From Lysobacter antibioticus HS124 (lineage in GTDB: Bacteria; Pseudomonadota; Gammaproteobacteria; Xanthomonadales; Xanthomonadaceae): a stretch of 41,573 bases of DNA. The notes below the pieces were generated by a model. It saw only the letters and a list, made by a program, of their open reading frames with translations, was not told the origin of the DNA and ran no database searches. Position numbers and translations under genes: made by a program. Numbering within the stretch: the stretch's first letter is position 1; the number at the start of each line of letters is the position of its first letter. Below, in pieces: positions 10,314 to 20,240 of the stretch. The stretch spans positions 1 to 41,573 of the forward strand of contig NZ_HG424546.1 of the NCBI RefSeq assembly GCF_000336385.2, given 5' to 3'.

Positions 10314-11059
10314 GCGCTCCGATCGATCCCGTCACCGCCGCCGAGTCGCCGCGCGCGCTGGCCGAACTCAACGCCTGGCTGGGCACCCGCAGCGCCGAGC
10401 AGCGCGTGGCCTGGGCGCTGGAAAACACCGCCGGCGAACACGCGCTGTCGTCGAGCTTCGGCGCCCAGTCGGCGGTGTCGCTGCACATGGTCACCCGGCA
10501 GGCGCCGGCCATTCCGGTGATCGTGATCGACACCGGCTACCTGTTTCCCGAAACGTACCGCTTCATCGACGAGCTCGGCGAGCGCCTGCAGCTCAATCTG
10601 CAGGTCTATCGGCCGCAGATCGGCGTGGCCTGGATGGAGGCGCGCTTCGGCCGGCTGTGGGAACAGGGCGTGGAGGGCATCGAGCGTTACAACCGCATGC
10701 GCAAGGTCGAGCCGATGCAGCGCGCCCTGGCCGAACTCGGCGTGCGCACCTGGATCGCCGGCCTGCGCCGCAGCCAGTCCAGCAGCCGCGCCAACATCGA
10801 CTTCCTGCAACTGCGCGACGGCCGCTGGAAACTGCACCCGCTGGCCGACTGGAGCGACCGCGACATCTGGGACTATCTGCGCGCGCACGACCTGCCGTAC
10901 CACCCGCTGTGGCACCAGGGTTACGTCTCGATCGGCGACGTCCACACCACGCGTCCGCTGGAAGCGGGCATGCGCGACGAGGACACCCGTTTCTTCGGCC
11001 TCAAGCGCGAATGCGGCCTGCATTTCGACAGCGAACCGGCGGAACCGCAGGCGGCTTGA
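10310..11059 (+). CDS. cysH: Phosphoadenylylsulfate (PAPS) reductase
   Basis: The 249-residue CysH reduces PAPS to sulfite with thioredoxin. It has the nucleotide loop [28 protein letters not shown], and the catalytic C-terminal motif KRECGLHF with C235. The paired cysteines that bind the 4Fe-4S cluster in APS reductases are absent (the equivalent stretch reads [14 protein letters not shown]), so it should prefer PAPS, which agrees with a CysC kinase being encoded here. It starts in an ATGA overlap with cysI. The gene is followed by a spacer with GC-rich inverted repeats. Confidence 0.95.
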   Translation: MSAPIDPVTAAESPRALAELNAWLGTRSAEQRVAWALENTAGEHALSSSFGAQSAVSLHMVTRQAPAIPVIVIDTGYLFPETYRFIDELGERLQLNLQVYRPQIGVAWMEARFGRLWEQGVEGIERYNRMRKVEPMQRALAELGVRTWIAGLRRSQSSSRANIDFLQLRDGRWKLHPLADWSDRDIWDYLRAHDLPYHPLWHQGYVSIGDVHTTRPLEAGMRDEDTRFFGLKRECGLHFDSEPAEPQAA

Positions 11060-11517
11060 GTTCGGTTTTGGTGGGAAGCGAACAGCACAGGCGGAAGCAA
11101 ATCCCCCCTGCCCCCTTTTTTTAAAGGGGACGGCAGAAGCTTCAAGAGAAGAGCGGCAAAAGCGGCGTCTCGACTCGAACGACCTGCACCCGCCAACGAC
11201 CCGCACCTGCCAACGGTCTACCCTTGGCAGCGATCTACTCGCGCAGGCGATCCAATGTACTCGCGCCGCCGCTTTAGCCGTACCGACGGCTTATCGGCAT
11301 GAGCGACGACCGGTATCAGCGGTGTAACGCCTCGGGCGATGCACCGGCGCCACTCATCTACGACGCCCGCGACGTAGCGGCATGCCGTAATGGAGCAGGC
11401 ACCCACACCTCCACGCCTCCCACTCAAAGCATTCCCCTTTGAAAAAGGGGGCCAGGGGGGGATTTGCTGTTAGTTGTCGCCGCCCCTCACAACGGTCTAT
11501 CCGACCAACCCGCCGCA
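11060..11517. repeat. Convergent spacer with an inverted pair of a 35-bp repeat
   Basis: This 458-base gap lies between the convergent cysH and cysB-like genes. A repeat of about 35 bases (GCAAATCCCCCCTG, then a C5-T7-A3-G4 run) occurs at 11097-11130 and in inverted orientation at 11431-11467. Each copy can itself fold, since CCCCTTT faces AAAGGGG. A related pair is seen at 30086-30120 and 30204-30229, also between converging genes. The 300 bases between the copies show no gene or RNA that I recognise. The hairpins may serve as terminators. Confidence 0.75.
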
Positions 11518-12501
11518 TCAAGTCCCGATCGACTGGGTCAGCTCGGCCCAGGTCGGCGCCAGCGGCCATTGCGGCTCCAGATTGCCTTCCAGCACCCGGC
11601 GCAGGTCGCGGCGGTCGATCTGCGGCGCCAGCCCGTGGATCAGCTCCAGCGCATAGTCGCGCAGCACCCGCGCACGCGGGATCACCGCCCAGGTCACGCA
11701 CTCCGGCAGCGCATCCGGCGCAGTCAGCGCGCGCAGGTCTTCGTCGCGCGCGGTGACGGCCATCTCCGCCAGCAGGCCGACGCCGAGACCGGCGCGCACA
11801 TAGGTCTTGATCAGATCGGCGTCGCGCGCCGTCATCGCCAGCAACGGTTCGTGCCCGCCGGCGACGAAGGCGCGGCGCAGCGACGACTCGGGCCGGGTCG
11901 AGGATTCGTAGCTGATCAACGGCTCGGCAGCGAGTTCCGACAGCGTCGGCGGCCGGTCCAGCTTGGCCAGGGCGTGCGCGCGCGGCACCAGCACCACCCG
12001 GCGCCAGCGGAACAGCGGCACCGCCAACCCGCCCTCGGGCGCGGCGCCGGCGGTGCTGATCACCGCCAGGTCGGCATTGCCGTGCGACAGGTTCGACAGC
12101 ACCTCGCCGTCCGAGGCCGCCTGCAAGTGCACGCTGACCTGGGGGAAGTTGCGCTTGACCTGGGCGATCACCGGCGGCAGCACGAAGCGCGCCTGGGTAT
12201 GGGTGGTCGACAGCACCAGCCGGCCGGCATGCTGGCCGCGCTCGTTGGCGGCGTAGGCGCGGATGTTGGCCGCTTCTTCCAGGATCCGGCGGGCATGTTC
12301 CAGCACCCGTTCGCCGGCCGGTGCGATCGCTTCCAGGCTACGGCCCTTGCGCACGAACAGCAGGAAGCCGAGCTCGTCCTCGAGCTGCTTGAGCTGCTTG
12401 GACAGGCCGGGCTGGGTCGCGTGCACACGCTCCGCGGCCAGGGTGATGTTCAACCCGGAATCGGCGATCGCGACCAGGTAGCGCAGTTGGGTGAGGGTCA
12501 T
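11518..12501 (-). CDS. LysR-type regulator of the CysB group
   Basis: A 327-residue LysR-type regulator. The winged helix is at 1-60 (LTQLRYLVAIADSGLNITLAAERV, then TQPGLSKQLKQLEDELGFLLFVRKG). Two stretches mark the CysB/Cbl subgroup: TTHTQARFVLPPVI early in the effector domain and ARDADLIKTYVRAGLGVGLLAEMAV late in it. CysB activates sulfate assimilation genes when N- or O-acetylserine signals cysteine shortage. The start MTLTQLRYL was chosen by homology; a TTG 57 bases upstream would add a Pro/Arg-rich leader. It is divergent from cysG and within a sulfur island, which supports a CysB role. Whether it is CysB or a Cbl-like paralogue is not settled. Confidence 0.88.
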   Translation of the reverse strand: MTLTQLRYLVAIADSGLNITLAAERVHATQPGLSKQLKQLEDELGFLLFVRKGRSLEAIAPAGERVLEHARRILEEAANIRAYAANERGQHAGRLVLSTTHTQARFVLPPVIAQVKRNFPQVSVHLQAASDGEVLSNLSHGNADLAVISTAGAAPEGGLAVPLFRWRRVVLVPRAHALAKLDRPPTLSELAAEPLISYESSTRPESSLRRAFVAGGHEPLLAMTARDADLIKTYVRAGLGVGLLAEMAVTARDEDLRALTAPDALPECVTWAVIPRARVLRDYALELIHGLAPQIDRRDLRRVLEGNLEPQWPLAPTWAELTQSIGT

Positions 12502-12825
12502 GGCGAGGCGGTCCGTAAGAGGGAGGGATCGGCGGCGCGACGGCGCAGGCGGCGACAACAGCCGGTCCCGGAACGGAGGGGACGGTGCGGTCGGCAGCGG
12601 CTCGGGCGGATCGCGTCCACGTGATCTATCGCTCTATTCGGATGGAAGGATTTCTAGATTAGCCAGCGCGGCAACAGCTTGTCCAGTTTTGGTTTCTGAA
12701 CGCAAGTAATAGGTAGCGCGGCTCATTACGCCGCGGCATGTGCAAAGGCGGCGCCGTCATTTCCCGCCGCCGGCAGGGGGCCGTAGCGTCGTACCGTCCT
12801 CCCACCCCGCTACCCGGTCGCCGCC
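12502..12825. promoter_or_regulatory. Divergent cysB-like/cysG control region
   Basis: A 324-base spacer with a marked AT-rich core at about 12625-12725, unusual in this GC-rich region and fitting promoters for both genes. It contains TGAACGCA (12697-12704), the octamer at the heart of the dyad in the cysD/cysJ region. A short GC stem around TCATTA (near 12716-12736) lies further toward cysG. Exact -35/-10 boxes are not clear. Confidence 0.45.
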
Positions 12826-14289
<1,464 letters not shown>

Positions 14290-14329
14290 GTCACTCACCG
14301 CATCCGAACCCACGCCACGGGAGCCTTTC

Positions 14330-15310
14330 ATGCCTCTGTACGACAGCATCCTCGACACCGTCGGCGACACGCCGATCGTCAAGCTCCATCGCATCGCGCC
14401 CAAGCACGTATCGCTGTACGCCAAGGTCGAATCGTTCAATCCCGGCGGCTCGGTCAAGGACCGCCTGGCGCTGGCGATCGTGCTCGACGCCGAACGCAGC
14501 GGCGCGCTCAAGCCCGGCCAGACGATCGTGGAGGCGACCTCGGGCAACACCGGCATCGCCCTGGCGATGGTCGCCGCCGCGCGCGGCTATCCCTTCGTCG
14601 CGGTGATGACCGAGACCTTCTCGGTCGAGCGGCGCAAACTGATGCGCGCGTACGGCGCCAAGGTGATCCTCACGCCCGCCGCCGAACGCGGCAGCGGCAT
14701 GGTGCGCAAGGCCGCCGAACTGGCCGAGCAGCACGGCTGGTTCCTGGCCCGCCAGTTCGACAACCCGGCTAACCCGGCCTACCACCGCAGCACCACCGGC
14801 CCGGAAATCCTGCGCGATTTCGCCGGCAAGCGGCTGGACTACTTCGTCACCGGCTGGGGCACCGGCGGCACCCTCAGCGGCGCCGGCCAGGTGCTCAAGC
14901 TGGCCCGTCCGGATCTGAAGATCGTCACCTCCGAGCCGGCCGGCGCCTCCCTGCTCAGCGGCAAGGACTGGCAGCCGCACAAGATCCAGGGCTGGACGCC
15001 GGATTTCGTGCCCGGCGTGCTCGACCGCACGATCGCCGACGAGATCCGTCCGGTCGACGACCTCAGCGCGCGCGACACCGCGCGCCGCCTCGCCGCCGAG
15101 GAAGGCCTGTTCGTCGGCATCTCCGCCGGCGCTACGGTCGCCGCCGCCTTGCAGGTCGCCGAGCAGGCGCCGGAAGGCTCGGTGCTGCTGGCGATGCTGC
15201 CCGACACCGGCGAGCGTTACCTGTCCACGTTCCTGTTCGAGGGCGTTGCCGAAGGCTCCGACGACGAGTGGCTGGCGTCGCTGGAAGCGCGCCAGACAGC
15301 GGCCGCCTGA
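14330..15310 (+). CDS. cysK: Cysteine synthase (O-acetylserine sulfhydrylase)
   Basis: A 326-residue PLP enzyme that joins sulfide to O-acetylserine to form cysteine, closing the pathway encoded here. PLP-binding K43 lies in NPGGSVKDRLA, the phosphate/substrate loop TSGNTG is at 70-75, GWGTGGTLSG binds the cofactor phosphate, and ISAGAT is near the C-terminus. The ATG at 14330 is preceded by GGGAG and gives the normal start LYDSILDTVGDTPIVKL. CysK and CysM are hard to separate by motif alone, and cystathionine beta-synthase relatives share the fold; its position after cysG favours CysK. Confidence 0.92.
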   Translation: MPLYDSILDTVGDTPIVKLHRIAPKHVSLYAKVESFNPGGSVKDRLALAIVLDAERSGALKPGQTIVEATSGNTGIALAMVAAARGYPFVAVMTETFSVERRKLMRAYGAKVILTPAAERGSGMVRKAAELAEQHGWFLARQFDNPANPAYHRSTTGPEILRDFAGKRLDYFVTGWGTGGTLSGAGQVLKLARPDLKIVTSEPAGASLLSGKDWQPHKIQGWTPDFVPGVLDRTIADEIRPVDDLSARDTARRLAAEEGLFVGISAGATVAAALQVAEQAPEGSVLLAMLPDTGERYLSTFLFEGVAEGSDDEWLASLEARQTAAA

Positions 15311-15737
15311 CCTCGTTCGACCCGCGGGATGGGGCCGCGCGCGGCCGTACGCTGCGCACGTGCCGCCGCAACGGAACGGCGCCGCGCCGGCTCCATCCCG
15401 CAACTGCGCAGGCCGCGGCCCGCGCACCGGGCACCCGTAGGGCGGGGCCCACGGCGTCCTAGGCCGGAAGCAGCGGTGGCGACTGCATCCGGGCGACGGC
15501 GACGTGGGCTTCGCCCTACATCTTTACGGGCGAGGGTACCGGCGAGGGGTTGCCGCGCCGCTTCATGAAGACGGCGATGCGACGCGCGCGGCGGTGCGGT
15601 GGTCCGGGAGCGGCGTCGACGCCGCCGAGGGAGCACGGCCGCGGCGAGCGCCGCTCCTACCCCTGAACGCGCGAGGTTGCCAACGCGGCGCGGCCGGCTA
15701 CCCTGTGCGCCTGCGGCCTTCGCCGCATGGAGCCTGC
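15311..15737. repeat. Spacer with REP-like inverted repeats
   Basis: This 427-base gap holds no gene I can support. A 17-base arm at 15437-15453 (GTAGGGCGGGGCCCACG) pairs with 15503-15519 with 15 of 17 matches. A second pair is GGAGCGGCG (15607-15615) with CGCCGCTCC (15649-15657). The segment 15637-15660 matches 19451-19474 at 21 of 24 positions, so it belongs to a dispersed REP-like family. The last bases before 15738 should contain the amgK promoter; TACCCT near 15700 is a weak -10 candidate. Confidence 0.65.
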
Positions 15738-16787
15738 ATGACCCAGCCGTCCCCTACCGACCGCGACGCCGCCCGCCTGGCCTGGGCCCGTGCCGCGACC
15801 GGCGACGATCGCCTCGACCTCGTCCGCGCCTCCTTCGACGCCGGCTTCCGCAGCTACTGGCGCGGCAGCGTGGGCGACGCAGAGCGCCGCTTCGCCGGCG
15901 CCAGCGTGATCGTGATGGACTCGCCGCCGGAACTGGAAGATCCGCGTCCCTGGCTGCGCCTGCGCGACGTGCTGGCCGCCGGCGGAGTGCGCGTGCCGCA
16001 CGTGTTCCAGGCCGACCCCGAGCGCGGCTTCCTGCTGCTGGAAGACCTGGGCCAACGCACCTTCCTGCAGGCCGTGGAAGCCGGCGAGGCCGACCCCGAC
16101 GCCCTGTTCGAGCTGGCTTTCGACCAGTTGCTGAAGGTCCAGTCCCTGCCCTGCCCGGACGACCTGCCGCCTTACGACGAAGCCTTCCTCAGCCGCGAAC
16201 TGCGCCTGTTCGACGAATGGTTCCTCGGCCGCCACCTCGGCCTGAGCCTGGACTGCGGCGATCTGGAACGCCTGGACCTGGCCTACCGGCGCATTCTCGA
16301 CAATGTCCTGGCGCAGCCGCAGGTGTTCATCCACCGCGACTTCATGCCGCGCAACCTGATGCCGGTGCCCGGCGGCCTGGCGGTGATCGATTTCCAGGGC
16401 GCCTTGCGCGGCCCCATCGCCTACGACCCGATCAGTCTGTTCCGCGACGCCTTCGTCAGCTGGCCGGAGGAACGCATCGAAGCCTGGCTGGCGCGCTACC
16501 ACGCTCGCGCCGCCGCCGCCGGCATCCCCCTGCCCGACTACGCGCGCTTCCGCCGCGACGCCGACTTCGCCGGCCTGCAGCGCCACATCAAGATTCTCGG
16601 CCTGTTCGCGCGCCTGCACCATCGCGACGGCAAGCCCAAGTACCTGGCCGACGCGCCGCGCTTCCTGGCGTATCTCGACATCGTGCTGCCGCGTTATCCG
16701 GAACTGGCCCCGCTGGCCGAGATCGTCGAGCGCCACGTGCGGCCGGCCCTGACCGGCAACGCCGCAGCCGCGGACGCGCGCGCATGA
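15738..16787 (+). CDS. amgK: Anomeric MurNAc/GlcNAc kinase
   Basis: A 349-residue aminoglycoside-phosphotransferase-fold kinase. The catalytic loop HRDFMPRNLM (H199, D201) and metal site VIDFQGALRGPIAYD are present. Its stop overlaps the start of murU (ATGA), the arrangement known for AmgK/MurU, which recycle peptidoglycan N-acetylmuramate: AmgK phosphorylates the anomeric carbon and MurU adds UMP, bypassing de novo UDP-MurNAc synthesis. The ATG at 15738 follows ATGGAG. The fold alone would allow other small-molecule kinases; the murU partner makes AmgK the best call. Confidence 0.88.
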   Translation: MTQPSPTDRDAARLAWARAATGDDRLDLVRASFDAGFRSYWRGSVGDAERRFAGASVIVMDSPPELEDPRPWLRLRDVLAAGGVRVPHVFQADPERGFLLLEDLGQRTFLQAVEAGEADPDALFELAFDQLLKVQSLPCPDDLPPYDEAFLSRELRLFDEWFLGRHLGLSLDCGDLERLDLAYRRILDNVLAQPQVFIHRDFMPRNLMPVPGGLAVIDFQGALRGPIAYDPISLFRDAFVSWPEERIEAWLARYHARAAAAGIPLPDYARFRRDADFAGLQRHIKILGLFARLHHRDGKPKYLADAPRFLAYLDIVLPRYPELAPLAEIVERHVRPALTGNAAAADARA

Positions 16788-17512
16788 AGGCGCTGATCTT
16801 CGCCGCCGGCCTCGGCGAGCGCATGCGGCCGCTCACCCTGCACACGCCCAAGCCCTTGCTCAGCGTCGGCGGCAAACGCCTGATCGAATGGCACCTGGAC
16901 AAACTCGCCGCGCTCGGCGTCGACGAGGTCGTGGTCAACACCTCCTGGCTGGCCGAACAGTTCCCGGCCACGCTCGGCGACGGCGCGCGCTGGGGATTGC
17001 GCCTGCGCTATTCCTACGAGGGCGCGACGCCGCTGGAAACCGGCGGCGGCATGCTGCATGCGCTGTCGCTGCTGCAAGAAGGCGCCGCCGCCGATGCGCC
17101 GTTCCTGGTCGTCAACGGCGATATCTGGACCGACTACGACTTCGCCGCGTTGCCGCGCGCGCTCGACGGCGACGCGCATCTGCTGCTGGTCGACAATCCG
17201 GTCCAGCATCCGCACGGCGATTTCCATCTCGGCGACGACGGTCGCATCGGCAACGAAGGCGCCGCCAAGCTCACCTATTCCGGCATCGGCCTGTATCGCG
17301 CTTCGCTGTTCGAGCGCTGGCGCGAGATTGCCGGCGACGCGGCCGGCGCGCGACTCGACCCGCCGCGCTTCAGCATCGTGCCGCTGCTGCGTCAGGCCGC
17401 CGACGCCGGCCGCTTGAGCGGCTCGCACCATCGCGGCCGCTGGACCGACGTCGGCACGCCCGAGCGCCTGCAGCGACTCGACGCCGCGCTGAGCGCGGCG
17501 GCGCACGGCTGA
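16784..17512 (+). CDS. murU: N-acetylmuramate alpha-1-phosphate uridylyltransferase
   Basis: A 242-residue nucleotidyltransferase that makes UDP-MurNAc from MurNAc-1-phosphate in cell-wall recycling. The N-terminal motif AAGLGERMRPLT with K23 in TPKPLL is the nucleotide-binding signature; NGDIWTDYDF carries the metal-binding aspartate; the C-terminal GRWTDVGTPERL is typical. It lacks the left-handed beta-helix of GlmU, fitting MurU. The ATG overlaps the amgK stop. With AmgK it gives a route around MurA and MurB. Confidence 0.88.
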   Translation: MKALIFAAGLGERMRPLTLHTPKPLLSVGGKRLIEWHLDKLAALGVDEVVVNTSWLAEQFPATLGDGARWGLRLRYSYEGATPLETGGGMLHALSLLQEGAAADAPFLVVNGDIWTDYDFAALPRALDGDAHLLLVDNPVQHPHGDFHLGDDGRIGNEGAAKLTYSGIGLYRASLFERWREIAGDAAGARLDPPRFSIVPLLRQAADAGRLSGSHHRGRWTDVGTPERLQRLDAALSAAAHG

Positions 17513-17579
17513 ATGCCCCCCCATCGATATCGCGCGGCCTGAACCACCGCAGCCTCTCCTCCCTGCGAACTGGAATCCC

Positions 17580-18134
17580 ATGACCGCCGTCAGCCTCACC
17601 AAGACCAGCAAATTCCTCAGCCTGGTGCTGCGCCACGAACCCGAAGCGATCGGCCTGAGCCTCGACAGCAACGGCTGGGCCGACCTCGACGACCTGATCC
17701 GCCTGGCCAATGCCGACGGCAAGCCGGTAACGCGCGCGTTGATCGAGCAAGTCGTGCGCGACAACGACAAGCAGCGCTTCGCGATCAGCGCCGACGGCAC
17801 CCGCATCCGCGCCAATCAAGGCCACTCGATCGAGATCGACCTGGCGCTGACCGCGCTGGCGCCGCCGGCCGTGCTTTACCACGGCACCGCGACCCGCTTC
17901 GCCAAGTCGATCCGCAACCTGGGCCTGGTCAAGCAGAGCCGCCAGCACGTGCACTTGTCGTCCGACGCGGACACCGCGATCGAGGTCGGCAGCCGCCACG
18001 GCAAGGCCCTGGTGCTGTCGATTCGCGCCGGCGACATGCACGCGCGCGGCCTGAGCTTCTTCCAATCCGAAAACGGCGTCTGGCTGACCGACGCGGTGGC
18101 GCCGGAATTCATCGACTGGCCGGCCCAGGACTGA
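17580..18134 (+). CDS. kptA: RNA 2'-phosphotransferase (Tpt1/KptA family)
   Basis: A 184-residue Tpt1/KptA protein. The family removes a 2'-phosphate from RNA using NAD+, releasing nicotinamide and ADP-ribose 1'',2''-cyclic phosphate. Visible motifs: LSLVLRHEP (R18, H19), the RIRANQGHS block (75-82), LYHGTAT (99-105) and VHLSSD. Full length, no signal peptide, so cytoplasmic. Bacteria generally lack the tRNA-splicing path that makes the eukaryotic substrate, so its natural substrate is unclear; repair-ligated or ADP-ribosylated RNA are possible. The stop is 2 bases before the next gene, a macrodomain hydrolase. Family call is firm; cellular role is open. Confidence 0.9.
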   Translation: MTAVSLTKTSKFLSLVLRHEPEAIGLSLDSNGWADLDDLIRLANADGKPVTRALIEQVVRDNDKQRFAISADGTRIRANQGHSIEIDLALTALAPPAVLYHGTATRFAKSIRNLGLVKQSRQHVHLSSDADTAIEVGSRHGKALVLSIRAGDMHARGLSFFQSENGVWLTDAVAPEFIDWPAQD

Positions 18135-18136
18135 AC

Positions 18137-18631
18137 ATGCGCCTGCACGCCATCCGCGCCGACATCACCACGCTGAGCGTGGACGCGATCGTCAACGCCG
18201 CCAATTCGTCCTTGCTCGGCGGCGGCGGCGTCGACGGCGCGATCCATCGCGCGGCCGGCCCGGAACTGGTCGCCGAATGCCGCCTGCTCGGCGGCTGCAA
18301 GACCGGCGAGGCCAAGCTCACCCGCGGTCATCGCCTGCTCGCCGCTTATGTCATCCACACGGTCGGGCCGGTCTGGCGCGGCGGCGAACACGGCGAGCCG
18401 GATCTGTTGGCGGACTGCTATCGCAACGCGCTGGCGCTGGCCGAACGCCACCGCCTGCGCCGCATCGCCTTTCCCTGCATCGGCACCGGCATCTACGGCT
18501 ATCCGCTGCAGGCCGCGGCGCGGATCGCCATCGACACCGTGCTCGCGCATACCGGCACGGGCATCGAGGAAGTCGTGTTCTGTTGTTATTCCGAGGCCGA
18601 CCTGGCTGTCTACGCCGGCCTGCTCGGCTGA
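18137..18631 (+). CDS. Macrodomain ADP-ribose hydrolase (YmdB-like)
   Basis: A 164-residue single macrodomain. It shows the YmdB/MacroD-type ADP-ribose pocket: [26 protein letters not shown] (read in two parts at 16-30 and 31-41, with N23 and D33 at the catalytic positions) and IGTGIYGYP. Members remove O-acetyl from ADP-ribose and ADP-ribose from protein or nucleic acid ends. It is translated 2 bases after kptA, whose reaction gives a phosphorylated ADP-ribose, so the two probably act in one process. Which ADP-ribose derivative it cleaves is not visible. Confidence 0.9.
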   Translation: MRLHAIRADITTLSVDAIVNAANSSLLGGGGVDGAIHRAAGPELVAECRLLGGCKTGEAKLTRGHRLLAAYVIHTVGPVWRGGEHGEPDLLADCYRNALALAERHRLRRIAFPCIGTGIYGYPLQAAARIAIDTVLAHTGTGIEEVVFCCYSEADLAVYAGLLG

Positions 18632-18651
18632 ACCGCGATCTTCCTGCCCGC

Positions 18652-19362
18652 ATGAGCGCCGACCACCGCTTCTCCGAAGACGAACGCCGCGGCTTGTACC
18701 GGGCGATCTTCGAACGCCGCGACGTGCGTTCACAGTTCCGTCCCGATCCGATTCCGCCCGATGCGCTGGCGCGCCTGCTGCGCGCCGCGCACCACGCGCC
18801 CTCGGTCGGCTTCATGCAGCCCTGGGACTTCGTCCTGGTAGACGACCCGGCGCTGAAGCGGCGGGTCAAGGCGCTGTACGACGAGGCCAACGCCGAAGCC
18901 GCGGCGAACTACAGCGAGGAGCGCGCCGCGCTGTACCGGCGGCTCAAGCTAGAAGGCATCGTCGACAGCCCGATCAACCTGTGCATCACCTGCGACCGCC
19001 AGCGCGGCGGCCCGCACGTGCTCGGCCGCAACACCCTGCTCGACGCCGACCTGTTCAGCGCCTGCCTGGCGGTGCAGAACCTGTGGCTGGCCGCGCGCGC
19101 CGAAGGCATCGGCGTGGGTTGGGTCAGCATCCTGGAACCGAACGAGTTGGCGCGGGTGTTGAACCTGCCCGAAGGCGTGTTCCCGCTGGCCTACCTGTGC
19201 CTGGGCTATGTCAGCGAATTCCTGCCGCGTCCCGAACTGGAAACCCAAGGCTGGCGCTCGCGCCTGCCGCTGCACGAGCTGATCCACGGCAACGGCTGGG
19301 GCGGCGCGATCGAAGACGAGGCGCTGCGCGCGGCGGTCGCGCAGGACGACGGGCAAGGTTGA
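18652..19362 (+). CDS. bluB: 5,6-dimethylbenzimidazole synthase
   Basis: A 236-residue flavin-destructase of the nitroreductase fold. BluB breaks down reduced FMN with oxygen to give 5,6-dimethylbenzimidazole, the lower ligand of cobalamin. Conserved stretches are IFERRDVRSQFRPDPIP, RAAHHAPSVGFMQPWDFV, ITCDRQRGGPHVLGR and GWVSIL. A plain nitroreductase is the main alternative, but the HAPSVGFMQPWDF and DRQRGG motifs fit BluB well. The ATG is 20 bases after the macrodomain stop, so it may share that transcript. No other cobalamin gene is in the window. Confidence 0.86.
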   Translation: MSADHRFSEDERRGLYRAIFERRDVRSQFRPDPIPPDALARLLRAAHHAPSVGFMQPWDFVLVDDPALKRRVKALYDEANAEAAANYSEERAALYRRLKLEGIVDSPINLCITCDRQRGGPHVLGRNTLLDADLFSACLAVQNLWLAARAEGIGVGWVSILEPNELARVLNLPEGVFPLAYLCLGYVSEFLPRPELETQGWRSRLPLHELIHGNGWGGAIEDEALRAAVAQDDGQG

Positions 19363-19514
19363 GCGGTATTGCCTTGGGGCGCCGCGCTTACAGGCGCGGG
19401 TCCATGGCTTCGATCGATGACATCGGCGTTGGGCTCTCTGCGCGTCCAGCGGTCGCGGCTTGCGCCGCTCCTACTCCCGGGAAGCGGCACTACGCGGGCA
19501 CCGACGGCGCAGAA
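19363..19514. repeat. Convergent spacer with a REP-like unit
   Basis: A 152-base gap between convergent bluB and hda. The unit at 19451-19474 begins GGTCGCGGCTTGCGCCGC and ends CTCCTAC, and can fold on itself (GCGGC facing GCCGC). It matches 15637-15660 at 21 of 24 positions. A standard T-tailed terminator is not evident. Confidence 0.6.
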
Positions 19515-20240
19515 TCAATCCGCGCCCAGAGTCTGGCGCAGGAACGGCACGGTGATGCGACGCTGCGCGGCCAGCGAGGCGCGGTCGAGCTTGTCCAACG
19601 TCTGGGTCAGCCCGCCCAGGTCGCGGTCGGTGCGCTTGAGCAGCCATTCCAGCGCGGCCTCTTCCAGCGCCAACCCGCGCCGCTGCGCGCGTTGCCGCAG
19701 CACCTGCGCCCGGCCTTCGTCGTTCAGCGGCGTCAGCACCAGGCGCGTGCACTGCGACAGTCGCGAACGCAGGTCCGGCAGGGTCAGGGCCAGTTCGTCG
19801 GGGTTCTCGCGCGCGGCGTAGATCAGCGCGATGCCGGCCTGACGCGCGCGGTTATGGGTGTCGAACAACGCGATCTCGTCCTCGCGCCGGCCGGCGATGG
19901 CTTCGATCCCGTCCAACGCCAGCAGGTCGTTGCCTTCCAGCGCATGCAGCGCGTCGCGCAGACGCCCGACCGCGGCCGCCAGCGGCAGATAGGCGGCGCG
20001 ACGTCCGGCCGCGTCGGCCTCGGCGCAGGCGCCGAGCAGCAGATGGGTCTTGCCGACTCCGGACGGGCCGGCCAGATAGACCCAGTCGGCGCCGCTGGGA
20101 TCGACGTAGCCGGCGGTCTCGTGGGTGTGCGTGGCCAGCGCGCGCAACTGCGCGATCGCTCCGTCCGGCGCATCCACATAGGTTTCCAAACGCTGATCCG
20201 GCGGATAACGCAGGGTCAGCGGCAACTGCGGAACACTCAC
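19515..20240 (-). CDS. hda: DnaA regulatory inactivator Hda
   Basis: A 241-residue DnaA-like AAA+ protein. Hda, with the sliding clamp, stimulates ATP hydrolysis by DnaA to prevent re-initiation. The Walker A loop GPSGVGKTHLL and Walker B LLALDGIEAI are present, and the protein lacks the DNA-binding domain of DnaA. The N-terminus VPQLPLTLRY contains a clamp-binding-like QLPL motif at residues 4-7, as known for Hda. The GTG at 20240 overlaps the perM stop (GTGA), setting the start. Gene order DUF2066-perM-hda supports this call. Confidence 0.9.
   Translation of the reverse strand: MSVPQLPLTLRYPPDQRLETYVDAPDGAIAQLRALATHTHETAGYVDPSGADWVYLAGPSGVGKTHLLLGACAEADAAGRRAAYLPLAAAVGRLRDALHALEGNDLLALDGIEAIAGRREDEIALFDTHNRARQAGIALIYAARENPDELALTLPDLRSRLSQCTRLVLTPLNDEGRAQVLRQRAQRRGLALEEAALEWLLKRTDRDLGGLTQTLDKLDRASLAAQRRITVPFLRQTLGAD

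Noticed and set aside
11464-12624. A 386-codon plus-strand frame opposite the CysB-like gene
   Set aside because: Gln/Arg/Ala-rich shadow translation; the minus-strand frame has a complete LysR family sequence.
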